Shown here: positions 8,234 through 17,484 of the stretch, piece by piece | Position numbering within the stretch: the stretch's first letter is position 1 | How the letters are laid out: each line of letters begins with the position of its first letter | From: Agrobacterium vitis | GTDB lineage: Bacteria; Pseudomonadota; Alphaproteobacteria; Rhizobiales; Rhizobiaceae | Assembly: GCF_037039395.1 (NCBI RefSeq) | Contig: NZ_CP146242.1 | Coordinates: 2,925,001 to 2,989,000, forward strand | Reading direction: 5' to 3' | Length of the DNA stretch: 64,000 nt | Notes under the pieces: generated by a model | The model's database searches: none | What the model was told of the DNA's origin: nothing | The model's input: only the letters and a program-made list of their open reading frames with translations | Program-made: the position numbers and the translations under genes

Positions 8234-10420
8234 ATGTCTTTTCGGGGAATTCGGCCTGTTCTGCTTGCCTGCACGGCACTTTGCTCCTTCTATGCGACCG
8301 TGCCTGTCATTGCGCAGGAAGCGACAAAAACGGCGGAAAACGGTGGCTCTAACAGCCAGACCGAACTTTCGACCATTACCGTCAAGGGCCGGAAGGTTGT
8401 AAAGGGTTCCGTGGAAGACACGCCTGTGGCGACCCATACCTCGGCCGAGCAATTGCAGAAGAAGCAGATCGACGATATCGATGACCTCGGCAATACGGTC
8501 GAGCCGAGCGTGACCTATGTGAAGAATTCCAAGAGCGTCAACATTCGCGGCCTGGAGGCCGACCGGGTGCTGACCACGATTGACGGCATTCCGGTGCCTT
8601 ATTTCTTCGACAGCGTTTATAGCTACGGCGGCGGGGCCGATACCTATGACTTCACCTCGCTGTCATCGGTCGATGTGTTGCACAGCGCCGATTCCAGCCG
8701 GGCCGGTTCCGGCGCGCTCGGCGGCGCGCTTCTCCTGCATACCTATGAGCCAGAGGACCTGATTGGCGACGGCAAGAGCTTTGGCGGCATCGTCAAGCTC
8801 GGCTATGACGGCTCGGACCGGTCGCTGACCGCCTCCGGGGCCATTGCCAAGAAATTCGGCAATACCTCGGTGCTGTTCCAGTCTTCCTACAAATACGGCC
8901 ATGAGACCGAGACGAGTGGTGATGTCGGTGGGACTCGTTCCACCCGGACCGAAGCCGATCCGATGAGCTATAACGACCGCAATTTCCTGTTCAAGATCCG
9001 CCAGGAGCTGGAAGGCGGGCATACGATCGGCCTGACGGCAGAGCATTACGACTATAATTCCAAGAAGGATTACAAGTCCAATGCCAGCTACGGCACGACC
9101 TATCGCGCTGGCGATTACGATTATATTCAGGACAAGGGCCGCGACCGGGTTTCGCTCGATTATGTCTATGACAGCACCTCTGCCGATAGCTGGATCGACA
9201 GCGCCTTCGCTACCCTTTACTGGCAGCGCGCCACCCGCGTGGAAGGCACATCCAGTTACCGGCTGACGGCTCCAATCGGCATTTACGAACGGTTGATGGA
9301 AAGCGAGCAGCGCGACATCGGGTTGAACAGCTATGCCAATTCCAATTTCAGCACCGGCGCGCTGAACCACAAGCTGACCTTCGGCGCTGACATCCGCTTC
9401 ACCCAGAGCAGCTATTATCTGGCCGGCCAGGACACCTGCTCGGTTACCTACGTTTCAGGCTGCGCCTATTACCATACCAACCAGGCCTATTCGCCTGACG
9501 TGAATTCCTACAAGCTCGGCGCCTTTGTCGAGGACAAGATTTCGCTGGGCGACAGCCCCGTCTCGCTGACGCCCGGCCTGCGCCTCGACTGGTACAAGGA
9601 AGATCCGCAGGATACCGCCAGCTATGAGGGAACCATGCCCGAGGGGCAGGACGGCGCCCACCTTTCGCCCAAGCTGCGCGCCGCCTGGCAGGCAACACCG
9701 GATGCCGAGCTGTATGCCCAGTTCTCCACGGCCTTCAAGTCGCCCAATGCCTATCAGCTCTATGTCGATTACGACAATGCGCCGCTCTATCGCTCGATCG
9801 GCAATCCCGATCTGAAGCCGGAAACCAGCTGGGGCTTCGATGTCGGCGCCAATCTCGGCAATGAGGATTTCGGCGGGCGGATCAGCGCGTTTACCACCCG
9901 CTACAAGAATTTCATCGATACCTCGGATATCATTCGCACCACCGGCTATGCGCTTGGTACTTATGAATATATCAACCGCGCCAATGTCCGTATCAGCGGC
10001 GTCGAGATCGAGGGCCACAAGACCTTCGCCAACGGCATCAACCTGCACGGCTCGATGTTCTATGCACGCGGCACGGATCTCGACACCGACGAATTGCTGA
10101 GCACAGTGGCGCCGCTGAAAGCCATTGTCGGCGTTGGCTATGAGCGGGAGACCTGGGGCACGGATGTCAGCCTGGTGGCTGCCGCAGCGGTCTCCGACAA
10201 ATCCAGTGCCTCCACCAAGCCGGCGGGATACGGTGTCGTCAACCTGACCGGATGGTGGGAACCGGAACAGACCAAGGGCCTGCGCCTTCAGGCCGGTGTC
10301 TACAATCTGTTCGACAAGCAATATTACGACGCGCTTGAGGTGAAGGATGTCTCCAATGCCAATGCGCTTTATTCCGAGGCCGGTCGTTATTTCAAAATCG
10401 CCATCTCTCAGAAGTTCTGA
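8234..10420 (+). CDS. TonB-dependent outer-membrane receptor (hemoglobin/transferrin-type family)
   Basis: A 728-residue outer-membrane receptor. A signal peptide ends near residue 29 (TVPVIAQE), a TonB-box-like ELSTITVKG follows, then the plug domain (to about 185) and a 22-strand-type barrel ending in KIAISQKF with the terminal Phe. ATG 8234 starts the signal peptide; the frame is open upstream but without export features. Layout resembles heme-type receptors (NPDLKPETS), but the FRAP motif is FKSP and no His lies between it and NPDL, so a heme ligand is uncertain. A surface loop holds two Cys (DTCSVTYVSGC). The upstream iron box suggests iron-repressed expression. Confidence 0.85.
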   Translation: MSFRGIRPVLLACTALCSFYATVPVIAQEATKTAENGGSNSQTELSTITVKGRKVVKGSVEDTPVATHTSAEQLQKKQIDDIDDLGNTVEPSVTYVKNSKSVNIRGLEADRVLTTIDGIPVPYFFDSVYSYGGGADTYDFTSLSSVDVLHSADSSRAGSGALGGALLLHTYEPEDLIGDGKSFGGIVKLGYDGSDRSLTASGAIAKKFGNTSVLFQSSYKYGHETETSGDVGGTRSTRTEADPMSYNDRNFLFKIRQELEGGHTIGLTAEHYDYNSKKDYKSNASYGTTYRAGDYDYIQDKGRDRVSLDYVYDSTSADSWIDSAFATLYWQRATRVEGTSSYRLTAPIGIYERLMESEQRDIGLNSYANSNFSTGALNHKLTFGADIRFTQSSYYLAGQDTCSVTYVSGCAYYHTNQAYSPDVNSYKLGAFVEDKISLGDSPVSLTPGLRLDWYKEDPQDTASYEGTMPEGQDGAHLSPKLRAAWQATPDAELYAQFSTAFKSPNAYQLYVDYDNAPLYRSIGNPDLKPETSWGFDVGANLGNEDFGGRISAFTTRYKNFIDTSDIIRTTGYALGTYEYINRANVRISGVEIEGHKTFANGINLHGSMFYARGTDLDTDELLSTVAPLKAIVGVGYERETWGTDVSLVAAAAVSDKSSASTKPAGYGVVNLTGWWEPEQTKGLRLQAGVYNLFDKQYYDALEVKDVSNANALYSEAGRYFKIAISQKF

Positions 10421-10435
10421 GAGATCCGGTTTCAG

Positions 10436-11380
10436 TCAATTCGGCTCCTGACAGACGCGGTAATCGTTGCGGCGTTTGATCAGGTCGAGATGCATATGGT
10501 CCTTATGTGTCTCATCGGCCCCTGGCGCCAGCACCGTGGTGAAATACAGGCAGGCCGAGGAGTTGATGGTGCGCTGGAAAGCGCCGGGCAGGGTTGGTTC
10601 GCTGTCTGGCACGATCTTCATTGGCACATCGCCGTTTTCAAACTCGAAGCCGGCTATATCCAGCGCATTGCCCTTGGCATGTTCGGACATCTTGCCTTCG
10701 CTGCGGCTATTGCGGTTGCGGCAGATATAGGAGGAGGCCTGGTCTACAACCGTAAGCCGACCCTTGTCGGGCAGCGCCTGATCGGCGGCGGGAATAACCA
10801 GAGTGCGCACCCATTCCGACAGTTCCAGAGCCGCCGCGCAGCGCAGCGTCGCCTTGGGCTTCAGGTTGACGCCCGGAAGGATTTCCGTCACCTCCAGCGG
10901 CTTGTCGATGCCACAACCATCGCCGTCATCGATCCGGGGCCGTTCGGTAAATTGCGCGCCCGCCGCCTTCAGGTCCGTGAGGCATTGTCCATAGGCTTGC
11001 GGGTCCTCCGTCATGATGGGCGGCGGTGGAGGCGGTGCGGGGGCTGGAGCTGGTGTTGGGGCCGGTGTCGGCTCTGCTGATGTGGGTGGAGCAGGTGAGG
11101 TCGGGGCAGGGGCCGGGACAGGGATTGGCGCGGCGGGTGAGGGCGTCGGCACGGGAACAGTTTGCGGTGCCGGAACCGGGGCCGATGTATCGCCGGGCTT
11201 GCCGACATCAGCTTTTGTGTCGGGGCCTTTAACACCGGAGAACGCATCTGGCGTGTCGGTTGCGGTTCTCGGCTTGCTATCGGGAATAGGGCCCTGCTCG
11301 GGGAGGGCGTCTTTTGGAGGGAGTGATGCACCGCTCAGGCATATCAGGCTCACGGCCAGCAGCAGCGCTTTGCATCTCAT
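10436..11380 (-). CDS. Extensin-like C-terminal domain protein with proline-rich linker
   Basis: A 314-residue exported protein. A signal peptide (LLLAVSLICLSGAS) is followed by a low-complexity Pro/Ala/Thr stretch at about residues 25-120 and then the extensin-like C domain (about 125-310) with paired Cys (YGQCLTDLKAAG, DGDGCGIDKP, ATLRCAAAL, YICRNRNSR) and a late HMHLDL motif that recalls metal-dependent peptidase folds. Function is not established; a periplasmic or cell-wall role is likely. GGGGGAAC precedes the ATG. It is convergent with the TonB receptor, 15 bases apart. Confidence 0.85.
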   Translation of the reverse strand: MRCKALLLAVSLICLSGASLPPKDALPEQGPIPDSKPRTATDTPDAFSGVKGPDTKADVGKPGDTSAPVPAPQTVPVPTPSPAAPIPVPAPAPTSPAPPTSAEPTPAPTPAPAPAPPPPPPIMTEDPQAYGQCLTDLKAAGAQFTERPRIDDGDGCGIDKPLEVTEILPGVNLKPKATLRCAAALELSEWVRTLVIPAADQALPDKGRLTVVDQASSYICRNRNSRSEGKMSEHAKGNALDIAGFEFENGDVPMKIVPDSEPTLPGAFQRTINSSACLYFTTVLAPGADETHKDHMHLDLIKRRNDYRVCQEPN

Positions 11381-11472
11381 TACGTCGTTCCCCCAAGGTG
11401 TGTCGCAAGAGGGAACGTTTGAGTCTGCGATTGGTTTCAGTGCCTTGAACCTGATGCTGCATATGGTTGATT

Positions 11473-11576
11473 GCTACTGCATAATTCTTTAAACCGGAAT
11501 CGGTTTAAAGAGAAATTATGCAGCAGATATAAAGAGCTACAGCGCCGTGCGACATATATGGCGCACGGCACGTAGT
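11473..11576 (+). repeat. Two-hairpin palindromic repeat, copy B
   Basis: Same layout as copy A. Hairpin 1: ctgcataatt (11477-11486) / aattatgcag (11514-11523) outside ctttaaaccg (11487-11496) / cggtttaaag (11501-11510). Hairpin 2: gccgtgcg (11544-11551) / cgcacggc (11562-11569). It fills most of the 243-base gap between the extensin-like gene's start and the stop of selO. Confidence 0.8.
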
Positions 11577-11623
11577 GGACGATGGCGTGCCTCGCATAAA
11601 GGTTTGGCTACAGCATGAAAGTG

Positions 11624-13075
11624 TCACGTTCCGCAAAATGTCTTTGCTACTCTCTCTTCCGCTTTCGGCGGCACTCTGAGATCTGCGGTGTCCTGCGTTT
11701 CTTCGAAGGGCCGTTCCAGCGCCTGCGTTAGCCGTTCAAAGAACGAATAATCGTCATAGACCGCAGCCGAGATTGCCTCTTCGATGCGGTGGTTGCGGGG
11801 GATGAGCGCAGGGTTGATGGTTTGCATTTCGGCTTGGATCATCTCTGCCGGGCGATCCGTGCCAAGCCTTGCGCGCCAGCGGATCAGCCAGGCGATCAGC
11901 GCGTCGGTTTCGGGCATGAGATCCTGTGCCACACCGCCTCCGGCAATCCTGCCGAGCTGGCGGAAGGTCAGGGTGAAATCAGCCTCATGGGTCTCCATCA
12001 AGCCAAGGAAATCGTTGATCAGCGCCAGATCGGCCTCATCAGTACCGGTCACGCCCAGCTTGGCGCGGAAGGCGGCGAGCCAATAGGTCTGGAACACGTC
12101 GCCAAAGCGGGCCAGCGCCGCATTGGCGTCTTCCACGGTCTTGTCTTCATCGCCGTCAAACAGCGGCAGCAGGCATTCGGCCAGCCGCGCCATGTTCCAT
12201 TGGCCAATGCCGGGCTGGTTGGCATAGGCATAGCGGCCGCGCTGGTCGATGGAGGAAAACACCTTTTTCGGATTATACTCATCCAGAAAGGCGCAGGGGC
12301 CAAAATCGATGGTTTCGCCTGATACCGCAACATTGTCGGTATTCATCACCCCATGGATGAAGCCGATCGATAGCCAGCGAGCAATCAGCGCCGCCTGCCG
12401 GTCGGCAATGGCGTTCAGCAGCGCCAGATAGCGGTTGTCGGTGTCTTTGAGGATGGGATAATGCCGGTCGATGACGTGATCGGCCAGTGCCTTCAGGCTG
12501 TCATTATCCTGTCGGGCAGCAAAGAACTGGAAGGTACCGACCCGAATATGGCTGGCGGCTACCCGTGTCAGTACAGCGCCGGGCAGCGCCACTTCGCGTC
12601 TGACCGGCTGGCCGGTTGCAACGGCGGCCAGCGCGCGGGTGGTGGGAAGGCCGAGCGCATGCATGGCTTCCGAGACGATATATTCGCGGATCACAGGACC
12701 TAGCGCCGCACGCCCATCGCCATTGCGGGAAAAGGGGGTGGGGCCTGCGCCTTTCAGCTGGATATCGCGCCGTCGCCCATGGCGATCCAGCACCTCGCCG
12801 AGCAGAATGGCGCGGCCATCGCCCAGTTGCGGTACGAAATTGCCGAATTGATGCCCGGCATAGGCCATGGCCAGCGGGCTGGCGCCCTGAACGATACGGT
12901 TACCTGAAAAGATCTCCGCCATGGCCGCATCGCTCTGGCCTTCGATTTGCAGGCCCAGTTCCTGCGCAAGCGCGTGGTTGAACCGGATCAGCTTCGGCTG
13001 CGCCACGGGTTGCGGCAGAACGGCAGCGTGAAACGGCTCCGGCAGACGGGCGTAGCTATTGTCAAAGGCAAACAT
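11624..13075 (-). CDS. selO: SelO/YdiU pseudokinase-fold protein AMP-transferase
   Basis: Transfers AMP from ATP to Ser, Thr or Tyr hydroxyls on target proteins, a role tied to redox homeostasis in studied homologues. The 483-residue sequence carries the family motifs: GDGRAILLGE, DIQLKGAGPTPFSR, HGVMNTDN and DFGPCAFLDEY, the last two providing the metal-binding Asn and Asp. The bacterial form often lacks the selenocysteine of eukaryotes; here the C-terminus ends in CGT, so a Cys close to the end is present. The ATG 13075 and its ribosome site lie in a 15-base tandem duplication (see separate entry). Confidence 0.93.
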   Translation of the reverse strand: MFAFDNSYARLPEPFHAAVLPQPVAQPKLIRFNHALAQELGLQIEGQSDAAMAEIFSGNRIVQGASPLAMAYAGHQFGNFVPQLGDGRAILLGEVLDRHGRRRDIQLKGAGPTPFSRNGDGRAALGPVIREYIVSEAMHALGLPTTRALAAVATGQPVRREVALPGAVLTRVAASHIRVGTFQFFAARQDNDSLKALADHVIDRHYPILKDTDNRYLALLNAIADRQAALIARWLSIGFIHGVMNTDNVAVSGETIDFGPCAFLDEYNPKKVFSSIDQRGRYAYANQPGIGQWNMARLAECLLPLFDGDEDKTVEDANAALARFGDVFQTYWLAAFRAKLGVTGTDEADLALINDFLGLMETHEADFTLTFRQLGRIAGGGVAQDLMPETDALIAWLIRWRARLGTDRPAEMIQAEMQTINPALIPRNHRIEEAISAAVYDDYSFFERLTQALERPFEETQDTADLRVPPKAEERVAKTFCGT

Positions 13076-13101
13076 TTCGATCTCTCAACATTTCGATCTC
13101 T
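13071..13101 (-). repeat. Duplicated start region before selO
   Basis: The 15-mer aacatttcgatctct occurs at 13071-13085 and again at 13087-13101. On the minus strand each copy carries GAGATCGAA followed by ATG. The second ATG (13091) is out of frame with selO and opens a nine-codon frame (MLRDRNVCL) whose stop lies just inside selO. Confidence 0.75.
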
Positions 13102-13296
13102 TCGGGCAACGTTTCATGAGGTATATGTGGCGCAGCGACATGGGAGTGCAAGGCAAGACCTGTGACGAAGCCGCATCTCCGGCAAATTGCGCATGGACAA
13201 TTGAAAATTGCTTACGTTACAGTCGCCGCTGACATAAAGAGGAAACCGGCGGGACCGAATCCCGGACGCCAGGTTGACCAAAAAGAGGGACTGTTG

Positions 13297-13869
13297 ATGT
13301 TCAAACGCTTTTCATTCACCGCTGCCATTTTCGCAAGCGCCGCCGCTCCGGCCTTCGCCCATCTCAACCCCGCCGAACACGGCTCGGTTCTGGCCGGGAT
13401 TTCCCATCCCCTGACCGGACCTGATCATATCTTGGCGATGGTTGCCGTCGGTCTCTGGGCGTCCCAGCAGGGTGGCAAGGCGCTCTATGCCGTGCCCGCC
13501 GCTTTTGTCGGCACCATGGCCATCGGCTTTCTTCTGGCGCTTTCAGGCGTGCATCTCCCCTTCGTTGAACCAGCCATCCTGGCGTCCGTCATGGGTCTCG
13601 GTCTGCTGGTGGCGACCGCCGTGCGCATGCCTGCTGCCGGCGCTTCCGCCGTCGTTGCTCTTTTCGCGCTGTTCCATGGCTATGCGCATGGCACCGAACT
13701 GGCTGGCGCCGGTGCGTTGGAATTCGGCCTCGGCTTCCTGATCGCTACCGCTGCGCTGCATGCGGTCGGTATTGGCCTTGGCGTCGGCCTCAACCGCTTC
13801 GGCCCGCGCATTACCCGGCTGCTCGGCGTGGCCACGGCTCTCGGTGGCGCGGCCCTGATGCTGGGCTGA
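13297..13869 (+). CDS. hupE: HupE/UreJ family nickel-type permease
   Basis: A 190-residue integral membrane protein of the HupE/UreJ family, which moves nickel (or cobalt) into the cell for hydrogenase or urease. A signal-like N-terminus ends at PAFAHLNP, and the family motifs HPLTGPDHILAM (about 37-48) and FHGYAHGTE (about 127-135) are intact; about six hydrophobic segments follow. ATG 13297 has AAAGAGGGA upstream; the frame's earlier extension lacks export features. No hydrogenase or urease genes are nearby. An intrinsic terminator follows. Confidence 0.88.
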   Translation: MFKRFSFTAAIFASAAAPAFAHLNPAEHGSVLAGISHPLTGPDHILAMVAVGLWASQQGGKALYAVPAAFVGTMAIGFLLALSGVHLPFVEPAILASVMGLGLLVATAVRMPAAGASAVVALFALFHGYAHGTELAGAGALEFGLGFLIATAALHAVGIGLGVGLNRFGPRITRLLGVATALGGAALMLG

Positions 13870-13893
13870 TAGTCCAATCAAGGTAAAACCAGC

Positions 13894-13920
13894 AACGGCG
13901 GGAGAAATCCCGCCGTTTTT
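13894..13920 (+). terminator. Intrinsic terminator after hupE
   Basis: Perfect stem aacggcggg (13894-13902) / cccgccgtt (13909-13917) with a six-base loop, running into a T tract (13916-13920). Confidence 0.9.
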
Positions 13921-14025
13921 AGTCGTGGAACAGAACAGGTTACATATTTGTAATTCACAAGGGCTTGGAACAGCCATGATTGCCACCCTAGATCATGGTC
14001 AGTCATGTCATCGGAGATAAGATCC

Positions 14026-14853
14026 ATGTCACCGGAAGAGCGCCAGTTACTGACCCAATTGTTTGACCGCGTGCGCCAGGCGTCTTCAACGCCGCGCGAC
14101 CGCGAGGCGGAAAGCCTGATCGAAGGCGAATTGCGCAGCCAGCCCTATGCCACCTATTATCTGGCCCAGGCGGTGATTATTCAGGAAAAAGGCCTGGAGG
14201 CAGCGACCGCCAAGATCCGCGATCTCGAAGACCAGATCGCCCATTTGCAGGACGAATTGTCCCGCGGTCAGGCCCAACCGCCAGCTCCGCAACAAGGCGG
14301 TGGCTTTCTCGGCGGGATAAGCTCGATTTTCGGGGGTGGCAGCCAAGCGCCTGCTCCATCCCGCAATGCAGGGCCTTGGGGTGCGGCACCAGCGCAGAAC
14401 CGTGGCTATGACGATTACAGCCGCAGCGCCCCGCCACAATCCGGCCCATGGGGCGGCGTGCCTTCAGGCGGCCAATGGCAGCAACCGGGGCAACAACCAG
14501 CAGCAGCTCCAGCCGGCGGCGGCTTTCTGCGTGGTGCCCTGACCACGGCGGCGGGCGTTGCTGGTGGCGTGCTGGTGGCTGATGCGGTGCGTGACATCTT
14601 CTCTAGCCACGGCGGCGGCTTCGGCAATATGCTGGGCGCTGGCGGCATGGGGGGAATGGCCCAGACACCGGTCGAGGAAACCATCATCAACAACAATACC
14701 TATAACATCACCGAGAATGGCCGCGACGATACGCTCGCTCAACGTGATGACAGCGGCTTCCAGCAGGCCAGCCTGGACACTGACAATGACAGCTATGACA
14801 ATAGCAGCTTCGACGACAGTGATTTCGGCGGCGATGACAGCATGAACGCGTGA
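14026..14853 (+). CDS. DUF2076 domain protein
   Basis: A 275-residue protein of unknown function. The N-terminal 75 residues form the DUF2076 helix (MSPEERQLLTQLFDRVRQA ... ATAKIRDLEDQIAHLQDEL) with coiled-coil character. A Gln/Pro/Gly-rich middle follows, then a hydrophobic Ala/Gly stretch near 170-195 (LTTAAGVAGGVLVADAVRDIF) and a strongly acidic Asp/Ser/Asn tail. ATG 14026 is preferred to 14005 because GGAGATAA stands six bases before it. It is transcribed away from hupE's terminator and is followed by repeats. Confidence 0.82.
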   Translation: MSPEERQLLTQLFDRVRQASSTPRDREAESLIEGELRSQPYATYYLAQAVIIQEKGLEAATAKIRDLEDQIAHLQDELSRGQAQPPAPQQGGGFLGGISSIFGGGSQAPAPSRNAGPWGAAPAQNRGYDDYSRSAPPQSGPWGGVPSGGQWQQPGQQPAAAPAGGGFLRGALTTAAGVAGGVLVADAVRDIFSSHGGGFGNMLGAGGMGGMAQTPVEETIINNNTYNITENGRDDTLAQRDDSGFQQASLDTDNDSYDNSSFDDSDFGGDDSMNA

Positions 14854-14917
14854 CCCAAGCGGTCATCAGGCGCCGCGCGTCATTACGCGCGGCTTAACGT
14901 GTCGGCTCGAAACCAAA

Positions 14918-14981
14918 CTGAACAGAGCATTTGACCGGAAGGTGAAACCGGGTCCGCTTTTCTCCGGTGAATGCTAGAGAA
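14918..14981 (+). repeat. Short rhizobial repeat element, first copy
   Basis: Contains gagcatttgaccggaaggtg, then aaaccgggtccgctt and an inverted return to ctccggtgaatgct. The same pattern appears inverted at 15283-15349, so the pair flanks the 190-base element between them. Confidence 0.5.
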
Positions 14982-15032
14982 TGTCTGCTTTCACAGAAGC
15001 ACAGTACACGACGCAAACGTTTTTATGTGCCG

Positions 15033-15222
15033 CTTACCCCCCCTCTGCCTTGCCAGGCATCTCCCCCTCCAAGGGGGGAGATCGGCTCGGAATGAGCGTG
15101 TAGCTTCACATTTGCCGTTCAAAATGTCGGAAGTCACGACGATATCCGATAAAATGCGGGGCAAAGTCTATCTGATCTCCCTCCGTGAGGGGGAGATGTC
15201 CGGCAGGACAGAGGGGGGTAAG
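15033..15222. repeat. 190-base element with 36-base inverted ends
   Basis: The left end (15033-15069, starting cttaccccccctctgccttg) matches the reverse complement of the right end (15187-15222) with one extra base and about five mismatches. No open frame inside encodes a transposase. It looks like a non-autonomous (MITE-like) intergenic repeat. Confidence 0.65.
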
Positions 15223-15282
15223 CCACGGATGCAAACGACAGCGTCGTGGCCTGCATCATGGACTCGCATTAACGCTCTGGCT

Positions 15283-15349
15283 TTTTGTTTTACCCAATTC
15301 CAATTGGCAAAACCGGTTTCCACTTCTCCCGGAAATGCTCTAGCGCCCC
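15283..15349 (-). repeat. Short rhizobial repeat element, second copy (inverted)
   Basis: On the minus strand this reads tagagcatttccgggagaag, then tggaaaccggttttgcc and an aattggaatt palindrome. It overlaps the stop codon of the adjacent 147-residue gene. Confidence 0.5.
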
Positions 15350-15783
15350 ATTTGGTTCGACGGTCCGAACATATCTATCCGTCGGCGCTCTCTATCCGGA
15401 TCGTGAGGCCGCGCCGTCACGCTATAGTTGCTGCGGTAGGTTTTACCGAGATCCGAGACGATTTCAATTTCACACGAAGCTGTGGTTGAACCACTGATAG
15501 AAACCCGGATGGTCGCGCCAGCCAACCACGTTCGGGGCATAGTATTCGCCGCCATCATGCGATGGATCGCCGCGCGATAATAGAGAACGGACAAAGTGAA
15601 ATCGGCATTGTCAGGAACGACTGTCCCGCGCTCCAGATCAAATTCGATGTGGTGCTTGCCGAGACCATGGAGGAAAGCGACATATTGGCCCAAGGCCCAG
15701 TAACCGTTGAGATCGTTATATCGGCTGGCGAAGGTCCGAAGAATGTCGTGTCCAATAGCCTTGAACTGCTTTCTTCTTGGCAT
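15340..15783 (-). CDS. Unrecognised 147-residue protein
   Basis: I do not recognise a family. The N-terminus is basic (MPRRKQFKAIGHDIL); the rest alternates hydrophobic and polar residues with a predicted beta-rich centre (FTLSVLYYRAAIHRMM, LAGATIRVSISGSTTASCEIEIV) and a basic, Arg-rich tail. No signal peptide or transmembrane helix is evident, and the first three residues after Met include two Arg. The stop lies inside the flanking short repeat, so the last residues may come from repeat sequence. It is separated by 126 bases from queF upstream on the same strand. Confidence 0.6.
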   Translation of the reverse strand: MPRRKQFKAIGHDILRTFASRYNDLNGYWALGQYVAFLHGLGKHHIEFDLERGTVVPDNADFTLSVLYYRAAIHRMMAANTMPRTWLAGATIRVSISGSTTASCEIEIVSDLGKTYRSNYSVTARPHDPDRERRRIDMFGPSNQMGR

Positions 15784-15909
15784 AGGCCTCTCACTCTGGT
15801 GTCAGATCCCACAAGGGATATCGGAAAAAATCACCGTAGACACGACAAGATTTTTTTGGCTCGACACGATCTATTCGAGGTGGGAAGAGGCTAAATCTTC
15901 CCATTCCAC

Positions 15910-16374
15910 TCACCCCCGCCCGCGATAGGTCGGCACGCCCTGATCCGGCAACCAGACACCCTTAGGCACCTCGCCGGTCTGCCAGAATACATCAATGGGT
16001 ATGCCGCCGCGTGGATACCAATAGGCGCCGATCCGTAGCCATTTCGGATCGAGCAGTTCCACGAGCCGCTTGGCGATGTAGATCGAGCAATCCTCGTGGA
16101 AGGAGCCGTGGTTGCGGAACGAGGTCATGAACAGTTTCAGCGATTTGGATTCCACCAGGAAGTCGCCCGGAATATAATCGATGACGATATGGGCGAAATC
16201 CGGCTGGCCGGTCATCGGGCAGAGCGAGGTGAATTCCGGCGCGGTGAAGCGCACCACATAATCGGTTCCGGCATTGGTATTGGGAACCCGTTCCAGCACC
16301 GCCGCCTCAGGGCTGGTCGGCGCATCCACCTGGCGGCCCAGTTGGGACAGGCCGGAAACATCGGTCTTGCTCAT
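15910..16374 (-). CDS. queF: NADPH-dependent 7-cyano-7-deazaguanine reductase
   Basis: Reduces preQ0 to preQ1 with two NADPH in queuosine biosynthesis; cytoplasmic. At 154 residues it is the short unimodular type. The catalytic Cys sits in [14 protein letters not shown] (about C52) with the proton-relay Asp at about D59, and the substrate-recognition motif is [17 protein letters not shown] is also conserved. It overlaps the upstream cation-efflux gene by four bases, so the two are translated from one message although functionally unrelated. Confidence 0.96.
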   Translation of the reverse strand: MSKTDVSGLSQLGRQVDAPTSPEAAVLERVPNTNAGTDYVVRFTAPEFTSLCPMTGQPDFAHIVIDYIPGDFLVESKSLKLFMTSFRNHGSFHEDCSIYIAKRLVELLDPKWLRIGAYWYPRGGIPIDVFWQTGEVPKGVWLPDQGVPTYRGRG

Positions 16375-17285
16375 GCATGTTCTCCTTCAACTTTAACACG
16401 GACGCCATGGGCCTCTTCGCTTTCCGGCTCCACATGGATCGTCACCCGCGCGCCCGGCTGCACGGCTTGTACCGCCGCTTCCAGCCTGTCGCAAATCTCA
16501 TGGGCCTCGCCCACCGGCATCACGGCTGGCACGACGAGATCGAAACCAACAAAGGTCGCTGCCCCGGCCCGGCGGGTGCGCAGGTAATGCACCCCGAGCG
16601 AGCCGCTGGCGTGATCGGCAATTGCCTTCTTGATCGCATCTTCTTCCGCTGGTTCGACCGCCTTGTCCATCAAGCCATCGACGGAATGGCTGATCACTTT
16701 CCAACCCTGATAGATGATGTTGCAGGCGACCAGAATGGCCAGCAGCGGATCGAGAATGGCATAACCGGTGATCACCACCAGAACAAGGCCGATCAGCACG
16801 CCCACCGACGTCACCACATCCGACATGATATGCTGCCCATCCGCCGTCAGGGCAGGGGACCGGTTGGCTTTGCCGACCCGGATCAGGATCGTTGCCCAGA
16901 CCGCATTGACGACACCGGCGGCGAAGTTGATCGCCAGGCCAAGCGCCGGGGCATCCAGCATGGCTGGCGCTTCAAGGGCGGCCACCGCCTCCTTCATGAT
17001 CAGCAGCGCGGCAATGACAATCAGCACGCCCTCGATAACAGCCGAAATATATTCCGCCTTGTGATGCCCATAGGGATGGTCGTGGTCGGCAGGCTTCTGG
17101 GCATAGCCGATCACGAAATAGGCTATGAAAGCCGCCACCACATTGACCGTGGATTCCAAACCATCCGACAGCAGCGCCACGGACCCCGTGACCCACCAGG
17201 CCAGAAGCTTCAGGCCCAGCACGCCGAAAGACAGCGGAATGCCCCAGAAAGCCAGCCGCTTGACGATAGGGTTATGCTCGGACAT
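16371..17285 (-). CDS. Cation diffusion facilitator (divalent-metal efflux)
   Basis: A 304-residue CDF-family antiporter that exports Zn, Fe, Mn or similar ions for protons. Transmembrane segments occur in the N-terminal 210 residues, with metal-site patterns [12 protein letters not shown] (helix II) and [16 protein letters not shown] (helix V), followed by a cytoplasmic ferredoxin-like domain. The DxxxE/HxxxD arrangement does not fix the metal. ATG 17285 has AGGAG eight bases upstream; the GTG at 17294 overlaps that site and is less likely. The stop overlaps queF's start (ATGA). Confidence 0.9.
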   Translation of the reverse strand: MSEHNPIVKRLAFWGIPLSFGVLGLKLLAWWVTGSVALLSDGLESTVNVVAAFIAYFVIGYAQKPADHDHPYGHHKAEYISAVIEGVLIVIAALLIMKEAVAALEAPAMLDAPALGLAINFAAGVVNAVWATILIRVGKANRSPALTADGQHIMSDVVTSVGVLIGLVLVVITGYAILDPLLAILVACNIIYQGWKVISHSVDGLMDKAVEPAEEDAIKKAIADHASGSLGVHYLRTRRAGAATFVGFDLVVPAVMPVGEAHEICDRLEAAVQAVQPGARVTIHVEPESEEAHGVRVKVEGEHA

Positions 17286-17484
17286 CACGCCCACTCCTGC
17301 ATTTGCGAACCAGTTGCAAAACTCATGCCCTTAAGACGGCAAAACCGCCCAAGCCTGCAAAGGCTGGACGGTTTATGATGGGTCTCATATCTTTGATATC
17401 TGCTAATCTGTCAAACCCGAAGGATGGATAATCCAAAGCGGCGTTAACAAGTAGTAGATATTGCTAATTAATGTGCAATGAAGA

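Noticed and set aside
14971..15489. Plus-strand frame of 172 residues across the repeats
   Set aside because: It runs through the 190-base inverted-repeat element and both short repeats, so it is repeat sequence rather than a gene.
16377..17378. Plus-strand frame of 333 residues opposite the cation-efflux gene
   Set aside because: Shadow of a gene with clear CDF motifs; composition is dominated by His/Arg/Gln as in antisense reading.
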